From assembly GCA_040751775.1 (NCBI GenBank), contig JBFMGD010000013.1, positions 1-59,709 on the forward strand: a stretch of DNA of 59,709 nucleotides, given 5' to 3'. How positions within the stretch are numbered: the stretch's first letter is position 1; each line of letters begins with the position of its first letter. A model generated the notes under the pieces. The model had not been told where the DNA came from. It did not search any database and was given only the letters and a program-made list of their open reading frames with translations. Below are positions 1 through 8,337 of this stretch, one piece after another. This DNA comes from JBFMGD01 sp040751775. GTDB taxonomy: Bacteria > Bacillota > Dethiobacteria > DTU022. Both the position numbers and the translations under genes were made by a program.

Positions 1-43
1 AAATCCTCTCGCTCGCACCATGTCATGTAGATAAATAAGATAC

Positions 44-83
44 AACGCCGAAAAAGCCCGTAATTACGGGCTTTTTCGGCGTT
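44..83. terminator. 40-bp perfect palindrome, probable bidirectional terminator
   Basis: Two 20-nt arms are exact reverse complements (left arm begins AACGCCGAAAAAGCCCG), giving a very stable hairpin with A-rich and T-rich halves. It lies 170 bp downstream of the minus-strand histidine kinase stop, so it should end that operon, and its symmetry would also stop a convergent transcript from the left. Nothing else is recognisable in bases 1-253. Confidence 0.85.
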
Positions 84-253
84 CTGCACAGGTCGCTTAA
101 TGAATCGCATACCGGCAGCCTCATATATTTCTCGTTGCCTCGGCGCGGAAAAAAATGGAGGCAAATAAAACGCTTGCTTTAGACCCACTGCTTGATAATC
201 AAGGATTACTGTTGAAGGTTACAGGGGCTAATTTGTGCCGGCACAGCAATAGG

Positions 254-1741
254 TTAATCGGTAGCTGTAGGCAGCCAGAAGCTGAAGGTGGAGCCCTTGC
301 CGGGAGAGCTTTCGACGGCAACACGGCCCCCGTGCAGCTCAACGATCTGGCGGACGATCGCCAGGCCCAGGCCGGAACCGGTATCGACCCGGGTGCGGGC
401 CTTGTCCACCTTGTAAAACCGGTTCCAGATGAAGGGCAGTTCAGCTTCCGGAATACCCGCCCCGCTGTCAATCACCTCGACCAGGGCGCCGCCCTGGTGC
501 GCTCCGGCCTTGACGATTACCTTGCCGCCCGGCGGGCTGTAGCGTACCGCGTTTTCGACCAGGTTGACGATTACCTGGTGGAAGCGGTTTTCGTCTACTT
601 CCACCGGAGGGGTATCGCTTAAAGACTGAATTTCGATCGCCGCTCCCTTGGCCGCGGCGGCCAGCTGCAGGTGTTGGATGGAAGTGCGCAGCAGGGCGTC
701 CAGGTCATGCTTTACTTTGTGCAGGGTAAACTGGTGCGATTCCAAACTGGCCAGATCCAGCAGATCTTGCACCAGGCGGCTTAAATGAAGGGTATCCTCA
801 TGCATAATCTCCAGGTACTTGTTCTTCTCTTCGGGCTTGATTTTCCCGCTCTGCATCAGCTCAAGGAAACCGCGCAGTGAAGTCAAGGGGGCCCTGAATT
901 CGTGCGAGATATCGGAGATCAGATCACGCTGCAGTTTCACCGTGCGGCGCTGCTCTTCAATCGTTTCCGATACCCGCTCCACGGCGTAATTAAGCGTAAC
1001 CGCCAGTTTGCCCAGCTCGTCGTCGGAGCGGTAAGAGGCTCTTTTCTCAAACCGGCCCTCGGAAAGTTCCAGGGCCACCTTGCTCATCTCTTCGATCGGA
1101 TAGGCAATCCTCCGGGAGAGCGTGTAGCCGATTAGCGCGGCAAGGGCGGCCGCTCCGAAAGCGGCATAGATGCCGAGGCGCGTTACTTCAGCGATAGTGC
1201 CAAACAGCGGCCCCATAGGGAAACTGATGGCCAGCGCGCCGACCACGTGCGCGGCGTTGCCGTCCGGGTCGCTCTCATCTTCCTGGTCCTCATTGGGATC
1301 ATATCCTGGCTCGTAGACCGGGGCCATATAAAAAAGACTGTTATAACCCGGTCCGGTGATCTGCTTGGTAATCACGTTACCGGCCAGGACATGTTGGATC
1401 TCGTTTTGTTCCACACGCAAACCAAGCTTGTCGGGGTTGTTGCCTGAATTAACCAGGACGGTGCCGGTGCGATCCGTTACCCAGAGGTAGGCATCATAAG
1501 AGAATGCTAGCGTCTCCGTGAGACGCGTTAAAGCCGGCAAATCCTGCTCCAACAGCGGCTCCTTCAGGAGTTCGGCCGCTTTTTCACCCCTCCCGGCCAG
1601 CTGCCATCCTTCAACGCTGAAAAAATAGCGCTGCATCAGGGTAACAAATATTATACTGATTACCCCAAGAACAGCCAGGGTAACCATCAGGTAGCTGAGC
1701 ATCAGCCGGGTAAAGAAACGTCTTAAGGGAAAACGGATCAC
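254..1741 (-). CDS. HAMP-domain sensor histidine kinase
   Basis: A membrane sensor kinase of 495 aa. A first membrane helix (about residues 13-36) and a second (about 188-206) flank an extracytoplasmic sensor region containing an acidic stretch near residues 148-160. A HAMP linker (about 207-260) leads to the HisKA domain with phospho-acceptor His280 in DISHEFRAP. The HATPase domain has an N box around Asn393-Asn397, a G1 box DSGAGIP (425-431) and a G2 box GSGLGLAI (455-462), so it appears catalytically complete. The start is GTG directly after the response-regulator stop (1-nt gap), which implies translational coupling. The signal sensed cannot be read from sequence; the layout is WalK/PhoR-like. 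Confidence 0.93.
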   Translation of the reverse strand: MIRFPLRRFFTRLMLSYLMVTLAVLGVISIIFVTLMQRYFFSVEGWQLAGRGEKAAELLKEPLLEQDLPALTRLTETLAFSYDAYLWVTDRTGTVLVNSGNNPDKLGLRVEQNEIQHVLAGNVITKQITGPGYNSLFYMAPVYEPGYDPNEDQEDESDPDGNAAHVVGALAISFPMGPLFGTIAEVTRLGIYAAFGAAALAALIGYTLSRRIAYPIEEMSKVALELSEGRFEKRASYRSDDELGKLAVTLNYAVERVSETIEEQRRTVKLQRDLISDISHEFRAPLTSLRGFLELMQSGKIKPEEKNKYLEIMHEDTLHLSRLVQDLLDLASLESHQFTLHKVKHDLDALLRTSIQHLQLAAAAKGAAIEIQSLSDTPPVEVDENRFHQVIVNLVENAVRYSPPGGKVIVKAGAHQGGALVEVIDSGAGIPEAELPFIWNRFYKVDKARTRVDTGSGLGLAIVRQIVELHGGRVAVESSPGKGSTFSFWLPTATD

Positions 1742-1742
1742 C

Positions 1743-2435
1743 TTAGGCCAGCTCCTCGAATTTGTAGCCCACGCCCCATACCGTCTGGAGGCAGCTTTGG
1801 CGCACGCCCGCCTCTTTTAGCTTTTGACGCAGGTTTTTGATATGTTCATCAACGGTCCGGCTGCCGCCCAGGTATTGAAAACCCCAGACTTGATTGAGCA
1901 GCTCTTCGCGGGTAAATACCCGTCCCGGGTGTCCGGCCAGGAGGTAAAGCAGGTCGAATTCCTTGGGTGTGAACGTTACTTTGAGCCCGTTAACGTCGGC
2001 GGAGCGCTGATCGGGGTAAATTTTCAATTCGCTGAAAGCCAGCCTTGCCGTCTGAGGAGATCTTTTGCCGACCCGGCGCAGTATTGCTTCGACCCGGGCA
2101 GCCAGTTCGCGGGGACTGAAGGGCTTTACCACGTAGTCATCGGCGCCCATTTTTAATCCAAGGACCCGGTCGACTTCGTCTCCTTTTGCAGTCAGCATCA
2201 GAATCGGTACAGTATTTGCTTTTAATGACAGTTCGCGGCAAATGGAGAGTCCGTCCATCCCGGGCAGCATCAGGTCCAGTACGATTAGATCACAGCCGCC
2301 TTGCAAAGCCCTCTCCAGCCCTTGCCGGCCGTTTTCTTCCGTTTTTACCTGGTAGCCTTCCTGCTCGAGGCACACTTTCAGCAATTCCCGGATATGGTGA
2401 TCATCTTCGATCACTAAAATTACCGGCTGTCTCAC
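1743..2435 (-). CDS. OmpR-family response regulator
   Basis: A 230-aa two-domain regulator. The receiver domain has the acidic pocket (Glu10-Asp11-Asp12), phospho-acceptor Asp54 in LDLMLPGMDG, Thr82 and Lys104 in VVKPFSP. The C-terminal half is a winged-helix DNA-binding domain (FTPKEFDLLYLLAGHPG, then TVDEHIKNLRQKL). The start is GTG with GGGAGAG upstream. It is the partner of the adjoining histidine kinase. The 78-bp gap to the glycosyltransferase contains a possible minus-strand -10 (TACAAT, complement of 2466-2471) but no convincing -35, so a separate promoter is possible but unproven. Confidence 0.95.
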   Translation of the reverse strand: MRQPVILVIEDDHHIRELLKVCLEQEGYQVKTEENGRQGLERALQGGCDLIVLDLMLPGMDGLSICRELSLKANTVPILMLTAKGDEVDRVLGLKMGADDYVVKPFSPRELAARVEAILRRVGKRSPQTARLAFSELKIYPDQRSADVNGLKVTFTPKEFDLLYLLAGHPGRVFTREELLNQVWGFQYLGGSRTVDEHIKNLRQKLKEAGVRQSCLQTVWGVGYKFEELA

Positions 2436-2513
2436 TGCTTTTGTCTCTCCCGGTTTTTTACTTATATTGTATCAGAATTCTGTGAGGTTGTCCGCTTCAA
2501 GAATTAGGGCCGG

Positions 2514-3839
2514 TTAGATGTATTTTTCCAGGCCGGCCCGGCGGGAGCGCAGCCGTTGCCATGGGCGCGCCGGAGAGCGGGATTGAGAGTGAGAGGAGTT
2601 ATTCTGTAATTGATCAAGGCTCAGGTTGCAGGTATGCATGGTGGGAACCCATTTTTGCCGCCGGAATGTAAAAAGCGCGTAGATGATTATGCCGATCCAG
2701 CTAATGTAGAAGAAGGGATAGAGGAAAAAATAGCGGTACGGCTTTAACGGTAAACGGTCCAGTAAAAGGGCCAGGAGAGGCAGGAGATAGGGCATCGCAG
2801 CGAATAAAACGGCAACCGGCGGGTAATGCAGGCCCACGCAGTAATAGAGGGATGTATCCCGGAACAGCTCGGGCTGCAGCGGGGCCAAAAGAGCAAGCAG
2901 TGTGCCCAGGGCCACGATCGGCAGCTGCATCAAGCGCAGTCCGCCTTCAAGCCTGGCCGGGTCTCCTTTAAGAAGACCTTTACCCAGGAGACGGGGTGCG
3001 TAGAGCAGAGCGACATTCAATTGGCCACGGGCCCAACGCAGCCTCTGCCGGCAGGCGGCGCTGAAAGAGAGCGGTTTTTCATCGTAAACCCTGGTTTCCC
3101 GGGTAAAAGTGGCCCGGTAACCGTGCAGCAAGGCCTGCACAGCAAACTCCAGGTCTTCAGTAATAGTCACGGTTGACCAGCCGATTTTCTCCAATATTTC
3201 CCTGGAGATACATACACCCGAGCCCGCGGTCAGTGAGCTGAACCCGACATTGTAGCGGGCTTGCAGGATAAAACGGTTGTTAATCCAGAAGTTAACGCTG
3301 AAAACCGAAGCCACCCAGCTGTCATTGGGATTCTTGGCATCGATCAGGCACTGGATCAGTTTCTCTCCTTCGAGAAGCCTGCTGTTCATAACCTGTAAGT
3401 AATTCAAAGCGACCAGGTTATCGGCATCAATAATCGTGGCGGCATCATAGCGTGCTGTTCCGGGAGCTGTGTTGCCGGAAGCAGTAAAACCGAGGCCGGA
3501 CATTACTTCATGCAAGGAACGACCCTTACCTCGTTCCGTACCCGAACGCTCCCAGACCAAAGCGCCCTGCTCGCGGGCCGCCCGGGCTGTATCATCGGTG
3601 CAGTGATCAGCGATTACGTAAACATCATAGAGCTCCTTCGGGTAGTCTAAATCCATCAGGTTGCGAACCAGCTTCGTCACAACATATTCCTCGTTATGGG
3701 CCGGGACAATTACGGCGAAACGAAGCGTGGAGGGATGTTCCCGGCAGCGCCGCTTGGTGAAAAGCCCCGCCGCCGCGATAAAAAGGAAATAGAGTCCGAA
3801 CAGAAAGATTATAACCTGCAGGATTTTAATCAGTAACAA
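2514..3839 (-). CDS. membrane-anchored family 2 glycosyltransferase
   Basis: A 441-aa GT2-type processive or lipid-linked glycosyltransferase. It has an N-terminal membrane helix (residues 4-25) and a cytoplasmic GT-A domain opening with VIVPAHNEE. An ADHCTDDT motif, a DAD metal site (138-140) and a QRLRWARGQ motif of the Q-x-x-R-W type follow. Two or three hydrophobic segments at the C-terminus complete the hyaluronan-synthase/N-acetylglucosaminyltransferase-like layout. The start is TTG (GGGAG upstream). It is the first gene of a minus-strand group with the two-component system, so it may be co-transcribed with it. Sugar and acceptor are unknown. Confidence 0.85.
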   Translation of the reverse strand: MLLIKILQVIIFLFGLYFLFIAAAGLFTKRRCREHPSTLRFAVIVPAHNEEYVVTKLVRNLMDLDYPKELYDVYVIADHCTDDTARAAREQGALVWERSGTERGKGRSLHEVMSGLGFTASGNTAPGTARYDAATIIDADNLVALNYLQVMNSRLLEGEKLIQCLIDAKNPNDSWVASVFSVNFWINNRFILQARYNVGFSSLTAGSGVCISREILEKIGWSTVTITEDLEFAVQALLHGYRATFTRETRVYDEKPLSFSAACRQRLRWARGQLNVALLYAPRLLGKGLLKGDPARLEGGLRLMQLPIVALGTLLALLAPLQPELFRDTSLYYCVGLHYPPVAVLFAAMPYLLPLLALLLDRLPLKPYRYFFLYPFFYISWIGIIIYALFTFRRQKWVPTMHTCNLSLDQLQNNSSHSQSRSPARPWQRLRSRRAGLEKYI

Positions 3840-4130
3840 GATTTTGCAGCTCCCTGACCGGATTGGCCGTGACCTTTGATTTCACTCGATCTTAGTCTAC
3901 CGTTGAAAAATGATTAAACCATCAGGAATGTGTAAATTTTTTGTCAGGTTAAGCGAATCTACTAGGCTTGGTGCGGTTACAATGGCAGGATTTCCTCTCG
4001 CAGGGATAGAATTAGCTGTACAGGTTCTGTGAAAACCGGCCGCGTAACAAAAAATCATTATGAAGTACCGCTGCCGGGGTAAAATACGGTTAGCAAAAAA
4101 GCGGATAATCCTAAAGAGGAGGCTGTAAAG

Positions 4131-5063
4131 ATGGCGGTTGTTATGAAAGGAAAGGATATCATCTCGATTCACGATTTATCGCGGGAAGAAGTCAATCAAA
4201 TTTTAGACACGGCTCACATGTTAAAGATGAAACAAAAAATCGGCGAAATCTACCATCCCCTGCGTGGGAAAACACTCGGTATGATTTTTCAAAAGGCCTC
4301 TACCCGCACTCGCATCTCTTTTGAGGTGGCGATGTGGCAGCTTGGGGGATATGCTCTATTTCTCAGCGCCGGCGACCTTCAGCTCAAGCGGGGCGAAACG
4401 ATCGCCGATACCGCCAGGGTGTTGAGCCGCTATCTGGATGGGATTATGATCCGCACCTTTGCTCACCAGGATGTGCTCGATCTGGCTACATACGGTACCG
4501 TTCCGGTAATCAACGGTCTGACCGATTTGTTGCACCCCTGCCAGGTTCTTTCGGACCTGTTTTCAATTAAAGAGAAGAAAGGTTACCTGGAAGGGATTAA
4601 TCTGGTCTATATCGGCGACGGCAACAATATGGCGCATTCGTTGATGTTTGGGGGAGCCAAGGTAGGGATGCATGTCACCATCTGTTCGCCTTCCGGGTAT
4701 GAGCCGGATCCGGAGATAACCCGTTTGTCCAGGGAAGATGCCGCCAAAACAGGCGCCCGGATCGAAATTCACGGTGATCCGGCCGCGGCGGTCAGAACCG
4801 CTGATATTATCTACACCGATGTTTGGGCCAGCATGGGCCAGGAAGAGGAGCATGCGCGGCGGGTTGAAGCGTTTGCCCGCTACCAGGTCAACGAGCGTTT
4901 GTTGGCGGAAGCGAAAGACGACCTGCTGGTGATGCACTGCCTGCCGGCGCACCGGGGTGAGGAGATCACCGACGAAGTGGTTGACGGGCCGCGCTCCATC
5001 GTTCTTGACCAGGCGGAAAACCGTTTACATGTGCAGAAAGCAATTTTAGCGCTGGTCATGTAA
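4131..5063 (+). CDS. argF: ornithine carbamoyltransferase
   Basis: Transfers the carbamoyl group between carbamoyl phosphate and ornithine/citrulline in the cytoplasm. The 310-aa protein has all family signatures: carbamoyl-phosphate loop STRTR (57-61), HPCQ (135-138), the ornithine-side motif DVWASMGQE (230-238) and HCLPAHRG (269-276). Start ATG follows AGGAGG at usual spacing. No other arginine-synthesis gene is nearby; instead an ornithine racemase follows 138 bp later. The enzyme could therefore run in the anabolic direction or catabolically (citrulline to ornithine plus carbamoyl phosphate, with the carbamate kinase at 23.5 kb). Sequence alone does not decide the direction. Confidence 0.93.
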   Translation: MAVVMKGKDIISIHDLSREEVNQILDTAHMLKMKQKIGEIYHPLRGKTLGMIFQKASTRTRISFEVAMWQLGGYALFLSAGDLQLKRGETIADTARVLSRYLDGIMIRTFAHQDVLDLATYGTVPVINGLTDLLHPCQVLSDLFSIKEKKGYLEGINLVYIGDGNNMAHSLMFGGAKVGMHVTICSPSGYEPDPEITRLSREDAAKTGARIEIHGDPAAAVRTADIIYTDVWASMGQEEEHARRVEAFARYQVNERLLAEAKDDLLVMHCLPAHRGEEITDEVVDGPRSIVLDQAENRLHVQKAILALVM

Positions 5064-5201
5064 CGAAAAGCATGAAATGCAGCGAGCTGTCACCCGGCCG
5101 GTTCAACTACCGAACAGAGCTGCAGCGCAGCAGCTGCTATGGAAACGAAGTTGGGGCGGCCCGTGCCGCCCTTTAAAACGAAAGATGGTGGTCTTAAAAC
5201 G

Positions 5202-6269
5202 ATGTATCCGCGCATTGTGATTAACCTCTGCAAGATCCGGGAAAATGCCGCCTTGCTGCTTGATTACTGCAGCGGCGCCGGAATCCGGCCCTGTGCGGTT
5301 ACCAAGGCGGTTTGCGGCGATCTCGCTGTGGCGCGGGCGCTGGTAGAAGCGGGTTTTAGCCAACTGGCCGATTCCCGGTTGGAGAATATTCACCGCCTCC
5401 GCCAGGCAGTGGGCGTTCAGGTGGAGACGCTACTGCTGCGCATTCCGATGCTTTCCCAGTGTGACCGGGTCGTGCGGGAATGCGACTGCAGCCTGAACTC
5501 GGAGCCGGTTGTCCTGGAAGCGCTTAATGCCGCAGCCGCCCGCCTGGGCAAAACACATCGGGTGATCCTGATGGTTGATCTGGGGGACCTGCGGGAAGGG
5601 ATCTGGCCGGAACGGCTGGCAGAGGTACGGCGGCTCGTGCAACAATGCCGTCATCTTCGGGTAGCCGGCCTGGGTACAAACCTGACCTGTTACGGCGGAG
5701 TAGTCCCCACCCCGGAAAAACTGTCGCAGTTGACAGCGTTGCAAAAAGAATGGGAAAAAGAAGGAGAGCCGCTGGAGATTCTATCAGGCGGCAACTCCAG
5801 CTCACTGGGGATGGTCCTGGAGCGGTCTATCCCGGAAGGGATCAATCACCTGCGCCTGGGAGAATCTATTCTTTTGGGACGGGAAACGGTTTACGGGCAA
5901 CCGATTCCAGGCGCGCACCTGGACGCGTTCGTGCTGCAGGCGGAAGTGGTGGAACTTAAAGAGAAGCCTTCAATACCCAGCGGGCAAATTTCCAGGGACG
6001 CTTTCGGCCGCAAGCCTGTTTTTAAAGATCGCGGCGTTCACCGGCGCGCGATCCTGGCCATCGGCCGGCAGGACACCGATTTCTCCATGCTGCCGCTGCA
6101 GCCGGAATTGGAGATTATCGGCGGCAGCAGCGATCACCTGCTGCTGGACGCCGAAAAGTTGCCTGACCTGAAGGTCGGTGATGCGGTATCGTTTATCCCG
6201 GGCTACGGCGCCCTGCTGGCCGCCATGACTTCGCCTTACGTAGAAAAAATATACCAAAACTCATTTTAA
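5202..6269 (+). CDS. orr: ornithine racemase (PLP-dependent, alanine-racemase fold)
   Basis: A PLP enzyme interconverting L- and D-ornithine, the entry to D-ornithine fermentation in Clostridia. The 355-aa protein begins with the family-typical MYPRIVINL and carries the PLP lysine at about Lys35 (AVTKAVCGD). MVDLGDLREG, LSGGNSSS, LRLGESILLG and RRAILAIGRQDTD all match the clostridial Orr family as I remember it. I chose ATG 5202 because family homology begins there; an in-frame ATG at 5139 would add 21 unconserved residues without a ribosome site. Neighbours are ornithine carbamoyltransferase and threonine aldolase. The usual partners (D-ornithine aminomutase, diaminopentanoate dehydrogenase) are not in this window. 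Confidence 0.83.
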   Translation: MYPRIVINLCKIRENAALLLDYCSGAGIRPCAVTKAVCGDLAVARALVEAGFSQLADSRLENIHRLRQAVGVQVETLLLRIPMLSQCDRVVRECDCSLNSEPVVLEALNAAAARLGKTHRVILMVDLGDLREGIWPERLAEVRRLVQQCRHLRVAGLGTNLTCYGGVVPTPEKLSQLTALQKEWEKEGEPLEILSGGNSSSLGMVLERSIPEGINHLRLGESILLGRETVYGQPIPGAHLDAFVLQAEVVELKEKPSIPSGQISRDAFGRKPVFKDRGVHRRAILAIGRQDTDFSMLPLQPELEIIGGSSDHLLLDAEKLPDLKVGDAVSFIPGYGALLAAMTSPYVEKIYQNSF

Positions 6270-6368
6270 GATATAAAGGGATAAGCCGCTGAAAACCGAA
6301 TATTAATTGATCACAGAAAATGAATCTGACGGACTGCTAAACCAATATCTACCAGGAGGATTCGGTTT

Positions 6369-7388
6369 ATGATCGACTTGCGAAGCGATACTATCACAAT
6401 GCCGACAGAGGCGATGCGGAAAGCGATGGCCGAAGCGGTGGTGGGGGATGACATTTACGGTGAAGATCCTACCGTGAACCGGCTGCAGGAGATGGTGGCG
6501 GAGATGTTGGGCAAGGAAGATGCCCTGCTGGTCACCAGCGGCACCCAGGGCAACCAGATTGCCATTTTGACCCACTGCCTGCCCGGGACGGAGGTTATCC
6601 TTGAAGCGGATGCTCATATTTTCTATTACGAGGGAGGCGCCGGCGCAGCGCTGGCCGGTGTACAGCTGCTGCCCCTGCCCGGAGAGCGGGGCGCTCTCTC
6701 CGCGGCCCAGGTGGAGAAAGCGATTCGCCCGGACGACATCCACCTGCCGCCCACTTCCCTGGTCTGCCTGGAAAACACGCATAATCGTGCCGGCGGCGTC
6801 GTGATTCCGCTTGAGAGTATGGCCGCTGTCTACCGGGTTGCTTCAAGCCGGGGCATACCGGTTCATCTGGACGGTGCGCGGCTTTTCAACGCGGCTGTCG
6901 CCTCGGGTGTGCCGGTGAAAGAATATACTGCTTATTGCGATACCGTGCAGGTTTGCCTCTCCAAGGGCCTGGGCGCTCCTGTCGGATCCGTGATCGCCGG
7001 TTCAAAAAGCGCGATTGAAAAAGCGCGCCGCTGGCGGAAACGGCTCGGCGGCGGCATGCGCCAGGCCGGTATTATCGCCGCCCCCGGGATTGTGGCCCTG
7101 GAGACCATGATCGAGCGCCTGGCCGAGGATCACGCCAACGCCCGCTACCTGGCCGAAGGGTTGGCCGAGCTGCCCGGGATAGAGTTTAACCCGGCTGATG
7201 TGGATACAAATATCATCATCGCCAAACCAAGCAAGATCACGGCACAGGAGCTGATTGCCCGCCTGGAAGAGCGCTCCATTTTAACGATTCTCATGGAGCC
7301 GGACCGGATTCGTTTTACCACCAACAAAGAGGTAAACCGCCGTGATATGGAGACGACTCTGAAAGCGGTGCGTGAATTATTGGCGTGA
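6369..7388 (+). CDS. ltaE: low-specificity L-threonine aldolase
   Basis: A PLP-dependent fold-type I enzyme cleaving L-threonine or allo-threonine to glycine and acetaldehyde. The 339-aa protein starts with the diagnostic MIDLRSDTITMPT. It has the GDDIYGEDPTVNRLQ segment, the PLP-pyridine-binding Asp168 in HLDGAR, and the Schiff-base Lys199 in CLSKGLGAPVGS. AGGAGG lies eight bases before ATG. It follows the racemase by 99 bp on the same strand, suggesting an amino-acid catabolic set. The C-terminus (RIRFTTNKEV) is complete. Confidence 0.93.
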   Translation: MIDLRSDTITMPTEAMRKAMAEAVVGDDIYGEDPTVNRLQEMVAEMLGKEDALLVTSGTQGNQIAILTHCLPGTEVILEADAHIFYYEGGAGAALAGVQLLPLPGERGALSAAQVEKAIRPDDIHLPPTSLVCLENTHNRAGGVVIPLESMAAVYRVASSRGIPVHLDGARLFNAAVASGVPVKEYTAYCDTVQVCLSKGLGAPVGSVIAGSKSAIEKARRWRKRLGGGMRQAGIIAAPGIVALETMIERLAEDHANARYLAEGLAELPGIEFNPADVDTNIIIAKPSKITAQELIARLEERSILTILMEPDRIRFTTNKEVNRRDMETTLKAVRELLA

Positions 7389-7424
7389 GACCGTAAAAAG
7401 AAAGATCTATGAGGAGGGGTATCA

Positions 7425-8114
7425 ATGAAAAGGGTGTTTATGTTCAGCCTGGCCGTAATTCTGATCTTGGCTTTACTTGCGATTGCTTGCTCTGCACCCG
7501 ATCGGGATGTTCATCTGAATCCCGACCAGGATGACATAAACGGCGCTGTACCTGGAGACGAAGACGATGGAGAAGAAGATGCCAATGCCGGTGATGCCGG
7601 GCCGGATCAAGATGGCGATAACGGAACGGAAACAACCGCGCCGGCCGGAGACAAACCGGCGGGCGGCCAGGAAACTGGGGTTGTCCGGTTAACCCTATAC
7701 TTCGTCAACACGGCGGCAGTTGCAAACAACACGCCGGGCGCGACCGGTTTTCTCACTCCGGTAACCCGGGAGTTGCCATACACCCCTGCGGTGCTGCGCC
7801 TGGCGCTGCAGGAACTAATCCGCGGCCCGCTGCCCGCGGACGGTGCCGTAGGCAGAACTTTGCCGGTCACGACACGCATCCTGGACCTGAGCATCGAAAA
7901 TGGGACGGCGTTGATCAACTTTTCGCCTGAAGTATTAACCGATCCCGGCAGCCCGGGTGGCTCTTTTGCGGGAGCGCTTTTTATCCAATCGATTGTTTAT
8001 ACGGCAACCCAATTTTCGACCGTTGAACGCGTACTGGTCCAGGTGAAAGGCGAAGCCTGGTCTGACGGGCACTTTATCTGGGACGAACCGCTGAGCCGCA
8101 GCACGATACCCTAG
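7425..8114 (+). CDS. GerMN-domain lipoprotein
   Basis: A 229-aa secreted lipoprotein. The N-terminal 21 residues form a lipoprotein signal ending LLAIAC, with Cys22 as the probable lipidation site. An Asp/Glu/Gly-rich linker (about 25-75) precedes one GerMN domain (about 83-215: VRLTLYFVNTAAV, LRLALQELIRGP, GTALINFSPEVL). This domain occurs in spore germination protein GerM and in lipoproteins acting at the cell wall. ATG follows GAGGAGGGG. It may be co-transcribed with the threonine aldolase 36 bp upstream, although the functions look unrelated. The substrate or partner is unknown. Confidence 0.82.
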   Translation: MKRVFMFSLAVILILALLAIACSAPDRDVHLNPDQDDINGAVPGDEDDGEEDANAGDAGPDQDGDNGTETTAPAGDKPAGGQETGVVRLTLYFVNTAAVANNTPGATGFLTPVTRELPYTPAVLRLALQELIRGPLPADGAVGRTLPVTTRILDLSIENGTALINFSPEVLTDPGSPGGSFAGALFIQSIVYTATQFSTVERVLVQVKGEAWSDGHFIWDEPLSRSTIP

Positions 8115-8127
8115 CCCTTACGCCGCA

Positions 8128-8197
8128 GGGACGGTTCCATCGTCTTCCCTTCGGACCTTCGCTACGCTACGGCGACGCTCAAACCGTGCCCATGGCT
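8128..8197. repeat. degenerate REP-like repeat, imperfect hairpin
   Basis: The stretch begins GGGACGGTTCC and ends AAACCGTGCCC, an imperfect inverted repeat. It shares the GGGACGGTTC core with the repeat family at 12.4-14.4 kb. It sits between the GerMN lipoprotein and the glycyl radical enzyme and could serve as a terminator or be a decayed repeat copy. Confidence 0.4.
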
Positions 8198-8337
8198 TAA
8201 CAACAGCCGGCGCAACTGTAACATTTCTGTCCACAACGAACCTGGTGCTCTGTTAGGCTTGACCCGTATAGCGGCAGCCGGCTGTATTTCTGATTTTAGA
8301 TGGGGTCATTTAAATCGGCAGGACAGGAGGAGACGGC

